Positions 35,195 through 46,529 of a DNA stretch of 64,000 nt are shown in pieces (position 1 is the first letter of the stretch; every line of letters starts with the position of its first letter). The stretch is from Azolla pinnata. Taxonomy: Eukaryota > Streptophyta > Polypodiopsida > Salviniales > Salviniaceae. The stretch spans positions 1 to 64,000 of the forward strand of contig JBBBWG010001559.1 in NCBI GenBank assembly GCA_037176905.1, in the 5' to 3' direction. The position numbers and the translations under genes are program-made. The notes beneath the pieces are model-generated. The model ran no database searches. It was not told where the DNA came from and was given only the letters and a program-made list of their open reading frames with translations.

Positions 35195-35574
35195 CAACAA
35201 AACTACAAATTGACGCCTAATCTTACCTTCCACTAAGAATTAATATTCGATTAATTCCGCTAGTATTGATTTTATTCCTAATCACTTCTCACTAATTGAT
35301 CTTAATTGATTCCCTTATTATATCCGATCAACAGAAGTTGGTGATTCGTAGAATCTGATTGATTGATTAACGCGTTACTCTGACATCAATCAAACAATTG
35401 AGCATTAATCAATTCTAATTTGATGTTAATCGAGCACGCAATTAATTAGTTTGCTATTAATAAATCAATCGCGCGTAAAATTGTAGAAACAAAGCGCCAA
35501 TTTGTAATTCTGGGTTTTGGTAGGCGTTCAAATGTAATTTATAATTTGGTCAGGCGTTTATCGGTAATTTTCCC
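35195..35574. mobile_element. Probable MULE-type MITE remnant, same family as 50.2 kb
   Basis: The right end, read from the other strand, starts GGGAAAATTACCGATAAACG and goes on to AATTACATTTGAACGCC. It closely follows the left end of the element at 50163 (GGGAAAATTGCCCAAAAAAC, then AATTACATTTTAACGC). The left end here keeps only the inner part (ACTACAAATTGACGCC), so its outer end is lost or diverged and the start is approximate. No transposase. A DNA transposon derivative. Confidence 0.55.
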
Positions 35575-36740
35575 GTATAGTTGGGCCATTGGACGGAAGT
35601 TTGCACGATACGATCGAATCGTTCCAAAAGGCGCGATTTGACGACATATATTGCTGGTAATAACAGCATCATGAATCCCATGAATACCTTGGCAATGCAA
35701 CTAGCTACCAAAGCTTTCTAACTACGCCTGCTTTCCCCGGAAGGAAATGTGCTCTGTCATCTTTTGTGCTTTCTGATAAAGCACTCTTTCGAGTTAACGC
35801 CTTAAAATTACGTCGTTAAGCTTCTTAGTATGTCCCCGATTTCTTCAAACCATCTCAAACACGAAATCAAGGTGTTGTAAAATACCAACTCACACCATGA
35901 GCTCCCAACGATAAACATGGGAAGACTGACCAACGTTGCAAAGTTTGTCATTTTTATTACGAATGAAATTTTTGTTAATGACGATCGGAACGACTGTTGT
36001 CACTGTTGCGAGTCGCCCAGAAAACATCCAGACGATCTAGACGATCAGATGACACGTAGCGACTCGGACCCTTCGATTTGCATCGTTTTAACGAGGCCAG
36101 GGCCGCTGCTAATTAGTGTCGCGGGGCTCTCTTTCAAACGTCTCGATCGATGATGAAAGGCAGGGGCTCCACGTGTCGAGTCGAAGCTTTGTACGTTACC
36201 GATCCGATTCAAGAGCCATGAAGCCAATAATTGCGAGGACGCCCCCCTCAAAATCGTCGTCGCTTATATAATATATATATATATATATATATTATTATGC
36301 TGCTCTAATGCGGGCGCCGTCGAACGAATTCAAGCATCATGGAAAGCGAGAAGTAAATCGTTGGTATTCATTAGCAGATCTCTTAACGATGAATTCGATC
36401 GATCCAACGCATATATATATATATATCTCGAGGAGTGTCGGATGCAAGGAAATGAAAAAAAAACAAACAAATCTGTTGCCTACGTCAAAAATGAAGAGAT
36501 GCGCGACGAGCTCAGAAGTCTTTGGCATTCTTCTCCCGAGTGCGATCTGGTATATATATCGTCAGCTCTGCTTCAGTCAGTCGAAGTCAGTCTGGCGGAG
36601 GGAAATACGAGAACCCGCTTTGGCGGCCTATACCAGGGTAGAGGCGCGGAATCGAATCGGCTGTCCCTGGACTACTAAATCCCGGCTCTTTGGATCATCG
36701 ATGCTGAATGACTCCTCTTGCATGCGGGCCAGAATCTCGA
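35575..36740. other. Intergenic, AT microsatellites
   Basis: Contains TA runs near 36268-36296 and 36410-36426. No gene recognised. Confidence 0.55.
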
Positions 36741-36749
36741 CGCCGGATC

Positions 36750-36930
36750 GCTCATTCCAGATCGCTGATTACCAGATTGTTGATGCTAGATCGCTGATTC
36801 CAGATCGCTGATTCCAGATCGCTTGATGCCAGATCGTTGATGCCATATCGCTGATTCCAGATCGCCGATGCCAGATCGTTGATTCTAGATCGTTGATTCC
36901 AGATCGCTGATGCCAGACTGATCGAGGACA
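36750..36930 (+). repeat. Minisatellite of about 16 bp (CCAGATCGCTGATT)
   Basis: About ten units of CCAGATCG.TGAT(T/GC), with shifts between GATTCC and GATGCC forms. Confidence 0.93.
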
Positions 36931-36984
36931 CTTACCAACTAGGAGTTTGATCTTCTTCTCTTCATAGTGTGAAACCGTCCAGAA

Positions 36985-37890
36985 CACCATCATCACCACC
37001 ATCACCATCATCACCATCATCACCATCATCACCATCATCACCACCATCACCACCATCACCACCATCACCACCATCACCAACATCATCACCCACATCACCA
37101 TCACCACCACCACCACCACCACCATCACCACCACCACCACCCCCATCATCACCATCATCATCATCATCATCTTCCAGTCTATTCATCATCACCACCACCA
37201 TCACCACCATCACCATCATCTTCGTCACCACCACCATCATCACCATCACCATCACCACCATGATGTGATGATGATGATGATGATGAAGATGGTCACCCAC
37301 CACCAACATCATCATCATTTCCAGAATCATCACCATCATCATCACCACCACCATCACCATCATCACCATCATCTTCGTCACCACCATCATCATCACCATC
37401 ACCATCACCACCATGATGTGATGATGATGATGATGATGATGGTCACCCACCATCACCATCATCATCATTTCCATAATCATCACCATCATCATCACCACCA
37501 TCATCATCTTCTTCTTTCCGTCTGTCCATCAGCACCATCACCATCAGCACTAGTAACATCACCAGCAACATCACCATCACCATCACCATCACCACCACCA
37601 CCACCATAACCATAACCATCACCATAACCATAACCATCACCACCACCATCACCATCACCATCACCATCGTCACCATCATCACCACCATGACCACCATCAC
37701 CATCATCACCATCATCACCATCATCACCATCATCACCATCATCACTATCATCACCATCATCACCATCATCACCATCATCACCATCATCACCACTATCACC
37801 ATCATCACCATCATCACCATCATCACCATCATCACCATCATCACCATCATCACCATCATCATCATCATCATCATCATCTTCTTCTTCTTC
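36985..37890 (+). repeat. 900-bp ATC/ACC triplet array
   Basis: Long array of CAT, CAC and ATC triplets. Two interior blocks starting ACCATGATGTGATGATGATG (near 37257 and 37410) flip to the GAT strand, spaced 153 bp, so part of it grew by segment duplication. Open frames on both strands are poly-His, Pro/Ser, Asp/Gly or Met/Val and should not be annotated as proteins. Confidence 0.95.
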
Positions 37891-38282
37891 CTGTCTGTCT
37901 GTGTCCTCCGCCATAGCCATTCCTTGCTGAGATCCTCTGCCGTCGTCTCCTTTGCTGTACAGACAGGCACACAGACCCAACCCTCGATAACCGCTGCTTT
38001 CCCAAACCCTAAAACCCGATAATAGCACCTGCATGGAAGCTCCTGTGTGTATCCTCCCATCTCCCCTTTCTCCCTGCAGAGGACGACTTTCCCGTTCTCT
38101 TCCTCCCTCCCGCTCAGCGCATATCTTCACGATCTTTCCGATCGCCGGACAGCCCCTCCGATGGAATCCGGTTCTTCCTCCCCGACGATAAGAACCTGAA
38201 AGGGAATGAAAGAAGCCTTGCAGAGGGGTGCATTTTCTCTTCACCCGGTGAAATCCTCCACGAGGCATCCGTCCCCTTCCCT

Positions 38283-38930
38283 TCGAAGAGATGGAACCCT
38301 AGAAGACGGCGTCAGCTTCCATGGAAGAGGCGAAACCCTAGAGACGGGAGCAGCTTCTTTTTTTGGGGAAGAGATGGAACCGTAGAAAAGGCTTCAGCTT
38401 CGTCCGGAGAGATGGAACCCTAAAGAAGGCATCGGCTTCTCCTCTTCCGAAGAGATGAAACCCTAAAGAAGGCATCGGCTTCTTCCGCAGAGATGAAACC
38501 CTAGAATAGGCATCGGCTCCTTTGAAGACATGAAATTTTAGAGCAGACATTTGTTCCTTCGAGGAGGTGAAACCCTAGAAAATGACATCCGCCTCTTTCC
38601 GAAGTTGATACAACCATAGAAGGCAAACATTCGCTTCTTTCCGAAGAGATGGAACCCTAGCAAAAGATATCTGCTTGTTTCGAAGAGGTGAAGCCTTAGC
38701 AGAGGGATCTGCTTGTTTCAAAGATATGAAGCCCTAGAAGAGGCATTTGCTTGTTTCGAAGAGATGAAACCCTAGACGACATAGCTTCCTTCACAGAGAT
38801 GAAACCGTAGAAGAGATGTATGCTTCCTTTGAAGAAATGAAACCGTAGAAGAGACATCTGCTTCTTTCGAAGAGATGAAACCGTAGTAGAGACCTTTGCT
38901 TCTTTTGAACAGATTAAACCCCCCACAAAG
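38283..38930 (+). repeat. About 43-bp minisatellite with AAACCCTAG cores
   Basis: Some fifteen units of the form TTCGAAGAGATGAAACCCTA followed by GAAGAGGCATCTGCTTC, diverged by point changes. Most units keep a telo-box-like AACCCTA core. The array lies 0.5-1.1 kb upstream of the PP2C start codon. Reverse-strand frames give 14-residue peptide repeats that I regard as artefacts. Confidence 0.93.
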
Positions 38931-39421
38931 GAAGCTGCCATCTGCAGTCTGGGCTTCTGTTTGACTAGAAAACGAGGAAGAAAGGGAAATAGAGAAGCTC
39001 TGGAAGAAATGGTATCAGTATTTTATGAAAGAATTAGCTTCTGTAGTTTCTACCTTTCAGATCTATTTTTGCGTCAATCTCATGAAACCAAGTTTGGCAT
39101 CAGAACAGAATTAAAATGATCGATTATCTAAGATACACTTGTTCGACTTCGGTATCAGAATAAAGAAGTAAGGAGGGAGAATCCTGATCGTTTTCATGTT
39201 GGGAAATTGTGGTACCATTCTGATAGTGAAGAATCAGAAGTTTGAATAAGATCCAGAGAGCTGCTGCTAAAGTCAGAATCAGAAGCCAGATCAAGTGGGA
39301 AATTGTGCATCACATTCGGCATCTTTCAAATTTGGCATCTTGAGGGAGCTTAGGGTTGGAACTAGTGGGAGCTTGTGGGTTTTGAAGAAGAAGAAGAAGA
39401 ACAAAAAGAAGTTCAAGGGAT
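38931..39421. other. Upstream region of the PP2C gene
   Basis: Presumed promoter or leader. It ends in a GAA run (39385-39400) just before the first ATG. A good splice-donor/acceptor pair (39449/39450 and 39604/39605) just inside the open frame would break the frame if used, which would move translation to a later ATG such as 39724. Confidence 0.5.
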
Positions 39422-41734
39422 ATGCTTAGGCCCCGAGATTCACACCCAGGTATACATAAGCGTCCTCATGGGAATCTCTTTCGCACTCATGAAGACGAGA
39501 AATGTTGCAAGTGTTCTCAGCTGTATAACGATTGTGAGAAAAACCCCTCAGACAGCCACTCACTTAAGGTCCAATTGATCAGATCTCTATCCTTCCCACC
39601 TCAGGAAAGATATCGGACTCGGTATGTTCTGAAAATCTGTGAAATTCCAAAGGATTCAGAAGAACCTGATGGTTGCGCCAGCTCTCTGAGGTCAGATTTG
39701 AACTCTCTCTCTTCCTATAACGTTATGGATAGTAGTAGTATATTATCACAAGCCGGAGCACCCATCATTGTTGAGAAGTTGATTGATAATGTGAGCATGA
39801 AAGAGCCAAACATCGAGAACCTCACACCCATTAGTTTGGGAGAGATCTCAATGAGGTCGGGGACTCATGGCTGCAGTGTCGATCCTGTGAAATCAGCTTT
39901 ACATGATGCTATTGATCCAGTGAAGCAATCAGCTTTGCATGATGCTATCAATCCGATGAAAGCAGCTTTACATGATGTTATCGATCCAATGAAAACAGCT
40001 ATAAATGATGTTATTGAACCGATGAAATCTGTTTCACATCATGATATAGAGACATCATCGGGAGTGTCCCCACTGGCTCTTGATATGGCAGATATCTCAC
40101 CAATAAATCCAGACTCGAATCCACCATTTACTCTACCTGCCTCTTCTTCTCCAGTGAATTCAACTGATTTTTCAGAGATGCCCCGTAGTGGGAAGCTCCT
40201 GTTCTGTGGACGAAGGAGAGAGATGGAAGATACGGCCTCCATTGTAACACCTTTCATGAGCCTCCAGTGCACAGTTGCAGGAGATTGCATATCTGAAACT
40301 GAGCTGCCCCATGGAGCACCTCTGCATTTACACTTCTTTGCAATTTACGATGGTCATGGTGGCGCTCAAGTAAACATCTCTCTCCTTATAAGCCTTTTAT
40401 GTTCTCAAAGTATGCATGATGTAGGTTCAGTAGCTCACAATGCACTGGAGTACCATAGAACCTTGTCTTTATTTTGGTCCAGACTTTATACATTTCATGA
40501 ACAAAACCATGGTGCACTTGATCCAAGCATGATTTGAAATTGATGGGAAAAATCACAAAACGTATTATTGCAGGCTTCAAATTATTGCATGGAAAGGTTT
40601 CATGGCTTGCTTGCAGAGGAGTTGGAGAATATATTTGGTGCAGGCAATTCCCTCCTCGTCGAATTCAATGACGAATGCAATAAGAAGTGGGATGAGGTGA
40701 TGAAAGCTACGTTTCTGAAGATGGACAAGGAGGTTGGTGGAGTGTGTCCAAATGGGTTCAGGGATGAGGATGATATGATGGACACTGGTTGTTCATGTTG
40801 TGTGGATGCAATCGCACCTGAGAATGTTGGTACAACTGCCGTTGTCGCAATTATAGGTACAAATCAAATCATTGTGGCAAACTGTGGGGACTCCCGAGCT
40901 GTCCTTGCTCGAGAAAACTCGGCCATACCCATGTCAAGAGATCATAAGGTATAGAGGTTTAACATCTAATATAGAGATATATAGGACATCTAATATAGAG
41001 ATATATAGGTATATATGAATGTGTATGTGTATTTGTATACATATATGTGCATGCAAATTTTATATATGTTTTCCTATATATTTCTATATATCCAATATCT
41101 GTACTTATGAGATGCATATATCTTTATGCCTGCCTATAGATATGTGGTTTCTCTGTAATTATCATATTCTAGGTCATTTATAACTTCTGTGGTTTTGTAT
41201 TTCTGGCTCATTTCATATCGAAAAAGCCTGAGATTGAAGAAGAGACTCGACGCATTGAAGATGCAGGGGGGCGAGTCATACGCTGGGATGGATATAGAGT
41301 AGGTGGCCTTCTTGCGCTCTCAAGAGCGATAGGTTTGTGTCATCTCCTCCTCCTCTGTGACTGTTTTGGATTTCCATTTAATGGGCGTTAGGGTTGAAAT
41401 TCTTAACCTAATTCTAACAGGGGATCGCTATCTGAAACGTTATGTTATATCAGAGCCGGAGGTGAAATGCATAGAGAGAATGCCGGGTGATGAGTGCTTG
41501 ATTTTAGCTAGTGATGGCTTATGGGATGTGATTGACAATGACCTTGCATGCGAGGTAGCCCGGAAATGTCTGAGCTCGCTACGGAAGAAGTATAAGTCTC
41601 GGCCATCTCTGCCTGGTGAAGACCACGCCGCAGGGACAGCAGCTGCCTTACTAGTGAAGCTGGCTTATGCTAGGGGAAGTAAAGATAACATTAGTGTGGT
41701 GGTAGTTGATTTGAAAGCTAGATCTTCTGGTTAG
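39422..41734 (+). CDS. Group A-like protein phosphatase 2C with repeat-bearing N-terminus
   Basis: Mg/Mn-dependent Ser/Thr phosphatase; group A members are ABA co-receptors. Exons 39422-40369, 40574-40948, 41227-41332 and 41421-41734; 580 codons plus stop if the first ATG is used. Catalytic motifs are all seen: CGRRREMEDT, FFAIYDGHGG, VGTTAVVAII, ANCGDSRAVLAR, SRDHKP, LASDGLWDV and GSKDNISVVVVDLK. Metal-ligand aspartates (DGHGG, SDGLWD, KDN) are kept. VIRWDGYRV contains the Trp that inserts into the ABA-receptor gate in ABI1/HAB1. The DHKP motif is followed by EIEEE instead of the common DR.DE. The exon 3 acceptor (CGAAAAAG) is weak in pyrimidines but gives the family sequence. Residues about 154-210 hold five 11-12-residue repeats (DPVKSALHDAI type). 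The N-terminal start is uncertain; MDSSSIL at 39724 is an alternative. Confidence 0.9.
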
Positions 41735-43740
41735 AGCTAGGGCATGTGCAAATCAAGAACAAAAGCATTTCCCAATTGTATGTTATGCTTGATTCTTAGC
41801 ATTATAAGTTTTCAGGTCTTGTAGCAAGTTTCTTTTGCGTTCAGTTTGAGTGTTTGCACTGCACCCCATTTATGCAACTCAATCTTGGAAAGTTCTCGTC
41901 GTAAATCTATCTATTTATCTATATATATACACAATAAGCGGTTGAAGTGGAAGCATATCATACGATAGTTCAAACTAACTATGGTATGGTGTTATCTGGT
42001 GATTTTTGTGTGAAAAGTTGAAGCTGAGCAAGTTTAGAATGAAATATAAGGTTCTTTCTGTGAAAAGAAACTCCAAAAACCAAATAGTATATGAGAAGGG
42101 AAGCAGTGAAATACATAATCTGAGGCTCTTTTGGCTGATTGTATTATGGCCATGGTTAACTTCTAGGGTTTTTATCTAGGTGCTGTAAGAGCTGTCATCA
42201 TTTGAATGAGGTATGCTTCATCTAGCCGAGCCACATAGAATCTTGGCATTAAATCGGATGGTTCATCAATGATGAATTGCTACTTCTATAACCAATAATA
42301 AAAAATCTTGAATGAACTCAAATGGATGACAATTTACACCTCTGTTGTATCTGGAAGGAAATTGTTTTGTGAGGTGCATCAGTGCAACAGATAAACTGAG
42401 ATTGAGGCTTTGGTGTCATCTCCTCGCCGTTTCCTTTGGTTTTCAGTTGGACAATCTCTCCACCTTGTCTTTGGGAAGGTAAAGATGGTTTATTTGTAAT
42501 TTCCTGAATCATTTCTGTCTTCATCATGCAGTTCGATAATGTTGGGCAAAGAAAGCTATACAAAGGTATGCAAGGAATGAGAAAACCTATGAAACCTTGC
42601 TGTGTGTTTTGTGTGTGCATATAACCTTTTGAAAGTCTGTAGAAGTGAACCATTAATATCTTGTAAGTGCATTCCGAATGATGTTTTCGATCTATTACGC
42701 CCTCAAATAATCAGAATAATCTTCCATCTTAAACAGCCCAATAAGGGGATCCTTACGTTAGGAATGGATTGCTAAGGAAAAATCAAACTAAACTCCAAGG
42801 CTCATATCATTTCAAATGATTGGAAGATCTTATTTGCTAAAGCAGAGTATGATTGGGAGATTTAAGGCTGAACAAATCGTTTTCTGTGGCTCGTGCTCTG
42901 GAATGCCACCGTCTTTTTCGTGGTGCTGTGTTATTGCCATTGCTATCATGCAGTACATTCAGCACTTACTTCTGAGATAACCAAAATTGTGTGCAAATCA
43001 GACTCCATTGGGGTCAAAGCTTCTACTCATTCTGCATTGCCCACCTTCTCAAGAATGATATCAATGAAGAAAGCCCACTGCAAACGATCTGTTGTATATA
43101 AGGAGGCGAACTGTAAGCATCAAAATGCACAAGGATTGTGTGACATGAAAGTAGAGCTTGGTTGCAGAAAATTCTGCAATTCAAATACACATTTGATTTT
43201 GCTCTGGTAAAAGAAGATTGCCCTCACTCACTCATACCTGTTACACAATATCAGCACTTAACAGTTATGGGTAGTCAGTCTATGTTAAGAAACAACCCAA
43301 AACAGTCTTCAATTATGTGCTGATCTATTTTAGCTTAGAGGTTTTATGGCCTGGTTATTTTTGCCCATTGTTCTATGTAGACATCGGGTCATTGTCGTGT
43401 GGAAAAAATCATAGAGCTCTCCATGACATTGTTTGAGCTCGAGGAAGGAACAAGATTGATCAATCGAGCAAATCCATCCATCTCTGCGGTGATTATTGAG
43501 TGTATGATGCATGCGAAAATGCTTTTACAAAGGGAGTATGGAGGCTAGGGTAACCCTGAACCCTAAACCTTGAACCAAAGGGATTATGGAGCTCTAAACC
43601 CTAAACCAAGGGGAGCGATCTAAAACCGTAAGCCTAGACCGAGGGATTGCGAAGTCCAGAGCTCAATAGCAACCCACAGTCTCAGCTCTGTACAGAGATT
43701 GATTCATTGTGCGTGTATGACTTTACGTAAACCCTAAATC
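41735..43740. other. Intergenic between PP2C and hnRNP genes
   Basis: PP2C 3' UTR and spacer. Near 43545-43640 several AACCCTAAACC-like words precede the telomere-like arrays. No coding exon recognised; the longest frames lack family features. Confidence 0.6.
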
Positions 43741-43743
43741 CTG

Positions 43744-44122
43744 ACCCTAACCCTAACCCTAACCCTAACCCTAACTCTAACCCTAACCCTAACCCTAACT
43801 CTAACCCTAACCCTGACCCTAACCCTAACCCTAACTCTAACCCTAACCTTAACTCTAACCCTAACCCTAACCCTAGAACGAAGCGGGTTACAGGCTTCGA
43901 CCCTAACCCTAACCCTAACCCTAACCCTAACCCTAAATGGAAGAACATAGGCCTTTGTGTGAAGCTATGTCTAGGGAAGTCATGAGTTCGATTCCTTCAA
44001 ATTACATACTAGTAAGAAGAACACCTTTCCCGCATTTTTCCCTCCTTTGGGCTTTCCCCTGTTCTGAGCCCCTGACCCTAACCCTAACCCTAACCCTAAC
44101 CCTAACCCTAACCCTAACCCTA
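43744..44122 (+). repeat. Interstitial telomere-like (CCCTAA)n arrays, hexamer type
   Basis: Three arrays: 43744-43875, 43900-43937 and 44075-44122, the first with scattered CTCTAA and CCTTAA variants and the last nearly perfect. The unit is the six-base CCCTAA (G-strand TTAGGG), not the seven-base CCCTAAA usual in plants. The last array ends 113 bp before the hnRNP start codon. The 137-bp spacer between arrays 2 and 3 has a GAGTTCGATTCC string that resembles a pol III B box. Confidence 0.95.
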
Positions 44123-44235
44123 GATCTGACCTTTCCCGACCTAGATCTTACCCTTCGTCACCGCTTTCCCTCAGTTTCTCCCTTCTGCTCATCGCCCACA
44201 ACCCCTCCTCCCGCACCCGCTCCGAGCTTTTGGCC

Positions 44236-46529
44236 ATGGATTCTGACGTGGGCAAGCTCTTCATTGGCGGCATCTCCTGGGAGACCAGCGAAGAGACGCT
44301 CAAGGAGCACTTCAGCTCCTATGGCGAGATCACCGACACGGTCATCATGAAGGACAGAGCCACCGGGCGGGCTCGTGGCTTTGGCTTCGTGGTCTTCGCA
44401 GATCCCGCTGTTGCAGACAAAGCTGTTGCCGAGAAACACGTCATCGAAGGGAGGACGGTATGTCGCCCTTCTCCATCGCTTCTTCTATCGGTCTTAATGC
44501 AGAGTCTGTCTCGTGGTTTATTCTCTCGCTAGTTGTGGATACGATTTCTTTGGGCTCCGAGTTTGCTGAAAAAAGCATGCAGACGTGTCGACATTCGTAG
44601 GGATTTATTACATAAACCATGTTGACGACGAGTTTCTCGAAGTCTCCTTTCCCCGTGATCTATGGGGGGAAATTTTTCGTTTTTCTCGCCGGTAATGTTC
44701 AGGATTTCTTCGAGCTCTTCTGGGACCTGTAGGATTTTTTTGCGGGATTTTTCTGTTTGCTCAGAAATTTCCCCAGTAAAGCAGAAAGACTATGTATTGC
44801 GTTTTGTTCTAGGTCATACCTTTGCCAAGGGAGATCAAAATTAGGGTTTTGAGCTGAAGTGCTTTTTGCTGCGCGTGATTGTAGAAACAAAGCTCTAATC
44901 ATCCCATATGAGGTTATCCGAGTTTGTTGCTCATAGTTCATATTGATGTTTTGATTTTTATTTTCTCAATCAGTAAATTCTTACAATGCAGAGACATCTG
45001 CTAAGTTTGTTTTAACCATAAATTCTGGAAGTGAGTCAGTAAAATCAGAAATTTGTGTTGATGGATACATGTCTCTTGGAGATGGATATAGGTTAAGTTC
45101 TTTATAAGAAGTTGTGATATCACGTGTTTCCTTTTATTTGGAATTCCATTTGCTTCCGGATCCATTTCTTTAGGTAATCCAGGAAGGGTTAAGGAATTTT
45201 ATCAAAATATGGGAAATCTGAACTGTTCTCTTATGTGTGTAAAACTTTTTGTTTTTACATTGTGAGCCGTGTCTTCTGAAGGTGGATGTAAAGAAGGCTG
45301 TGCCCCGGGATGAGCAACATCAAAACTCTGTCAAGGCTTCAAATGGTTCTGGACCCCGGACCAAGAAAATATTTGTTGGAGGTCTAGCTGCTAATGTTAC
45401 TGAAGAAGACTTCAAGCAATACTTTGGGCAGTTTGGAAACATCACTGATGCTGTGGTGATGTATGATCAGGGCTCACAAAGGCCTCGAGGCTTTGGATTC
45501 ATCAGCTTTGACTCTGAAGACGCAGTGGACAAGGTTTTACAGAAGAATTTCCACGAGTTAAACCAGAAAATGGTAGAGGTGAAGCCAGCTGTCCCAAAAG
45601 ACATTGGAGGAGGAGGAAGAGCTCAAGGGGGGGGTGGGTATGGTGGCGGTGTTGGTGGCCGAGGTGGGTATGGCCAAGGTTACAATCCAAATCAAGGAAA
45701 TAGCTCATATGGAGGTGGTCAATATTCAGCTGGGAGGGGTGGTGGGTACCCTCCTTATGGTGGTGGGGGTGGTGGTGGCGGTGGCTATGGTGGTCCTCCA
45801 TATGGATCCGGTGGTGGTTATGCACCTGGACCAGGTTATGGACCTGGTCCAGGGTATGGGCCTTCCATGAATGGTGGCTATGGCACCAACAGCTATGGTG
45901 GGGGTTATGCTAATGTTCCACCTGCAGCTGGATACGGTAATAGTGCAGGTGGTGGTGGATATGGAGCATCCACGGGAGCAGGGCCCTACAGCGGGCCTCC
46001 AGCACCTCATCCTGGTGGAGGCAGCCAAAGGAGCCCTTGGGGAAGTTCAGGTGGGATGTATGGTGCTGGAGGAAATGGAGGAATGAGTGGTGGCTATGGA
46101 GGTGGTGGAGGATGGCCTGGCTCAGTTCCGATGGGTGGTGGGCCTACAGCGATTGCTGGAGGTTATGGAAGTGGTGGAGGATGGGCAGGTTCAGTTCCAA
46201 TGGCCGGTGGGCCTACAGCTGGTGGTGGTGCCGGTGGTTATGGAGGCTACAATGGTGGTGTGGAAGGTGGTTATGGAGGTTATAATGGCGGGGAAGGTGG
46301 TTATGGATCGGCTCCTAATGGTTATGGAAGTCATGGACCTGGGCCGGCAGCAACAGTGGGTGATCCTTACATGGGGGGCTATCCTAGAGCTGGGCCTGAA
46401 TCAGGTGTGAACACGAATACTTCATCTGGATATGGACCGCCGAGTACTGAAGGAGGCTATGGTGTGGCTGGGAAGCAAACACAAAGAGGGGCTGATGCCC
46501 GCTTTAGACCTTACCCTGCACATGGTTAA
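44236..46529 (+). CDS. Glycine-rich hnRNP with two RRMs (RNP1/musashi-like)
   Basis: Nuclear RNA-binding protein of the plant hnRNP A/B or heterogeneous nuclear ribonucleoprotein 1 type. Exons 44236-44457 and 45282-46529, 489 codons plus stop. RRM1 (about residues 6-80) has RNP2 LFIGGISW and RNP1 RGFGFVVF. RRM2 (about 104-180) has IFVGGLAANV and RGFGFISF. A linker VDVKKAVPRDEQ joins them. From about residue 190 the protein is a Gly/Tyr/Ser/Pro-rich low-complexity domain of some 290 residues, likely aggregation-prone or phase-separating, ending ADARFRPYPAHG. The start ATG (GCCATGG) opens RRM1 almost at once, as in relatives. The promoter/leader side is occupied by telomere-like arrays. Orthology to a particular Arabidopsis gene was not resolved. 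Confidence 0.94.

Noticed and set aside
37504-38268. 254-codon Asp/Gly-rich frame on the minus strand
   Set aside because: Translation of the ATC/ACC triplet array.
38338-38941. Minus-strand frames with 14-residue peptide repeats
   Set aside because: The period is that of the 43-bp minisatellite, interrupted by shifts; no sign of a promoter or splice sites for a minus-strand gene.
43938-44074. GAGTTCGATTCC string as a possible tRNA or SINE B box between the telomere arrays
   Set aside because: No A box at the right distance, no cloverleaf and no A-rich or T-rich tail that I could define.
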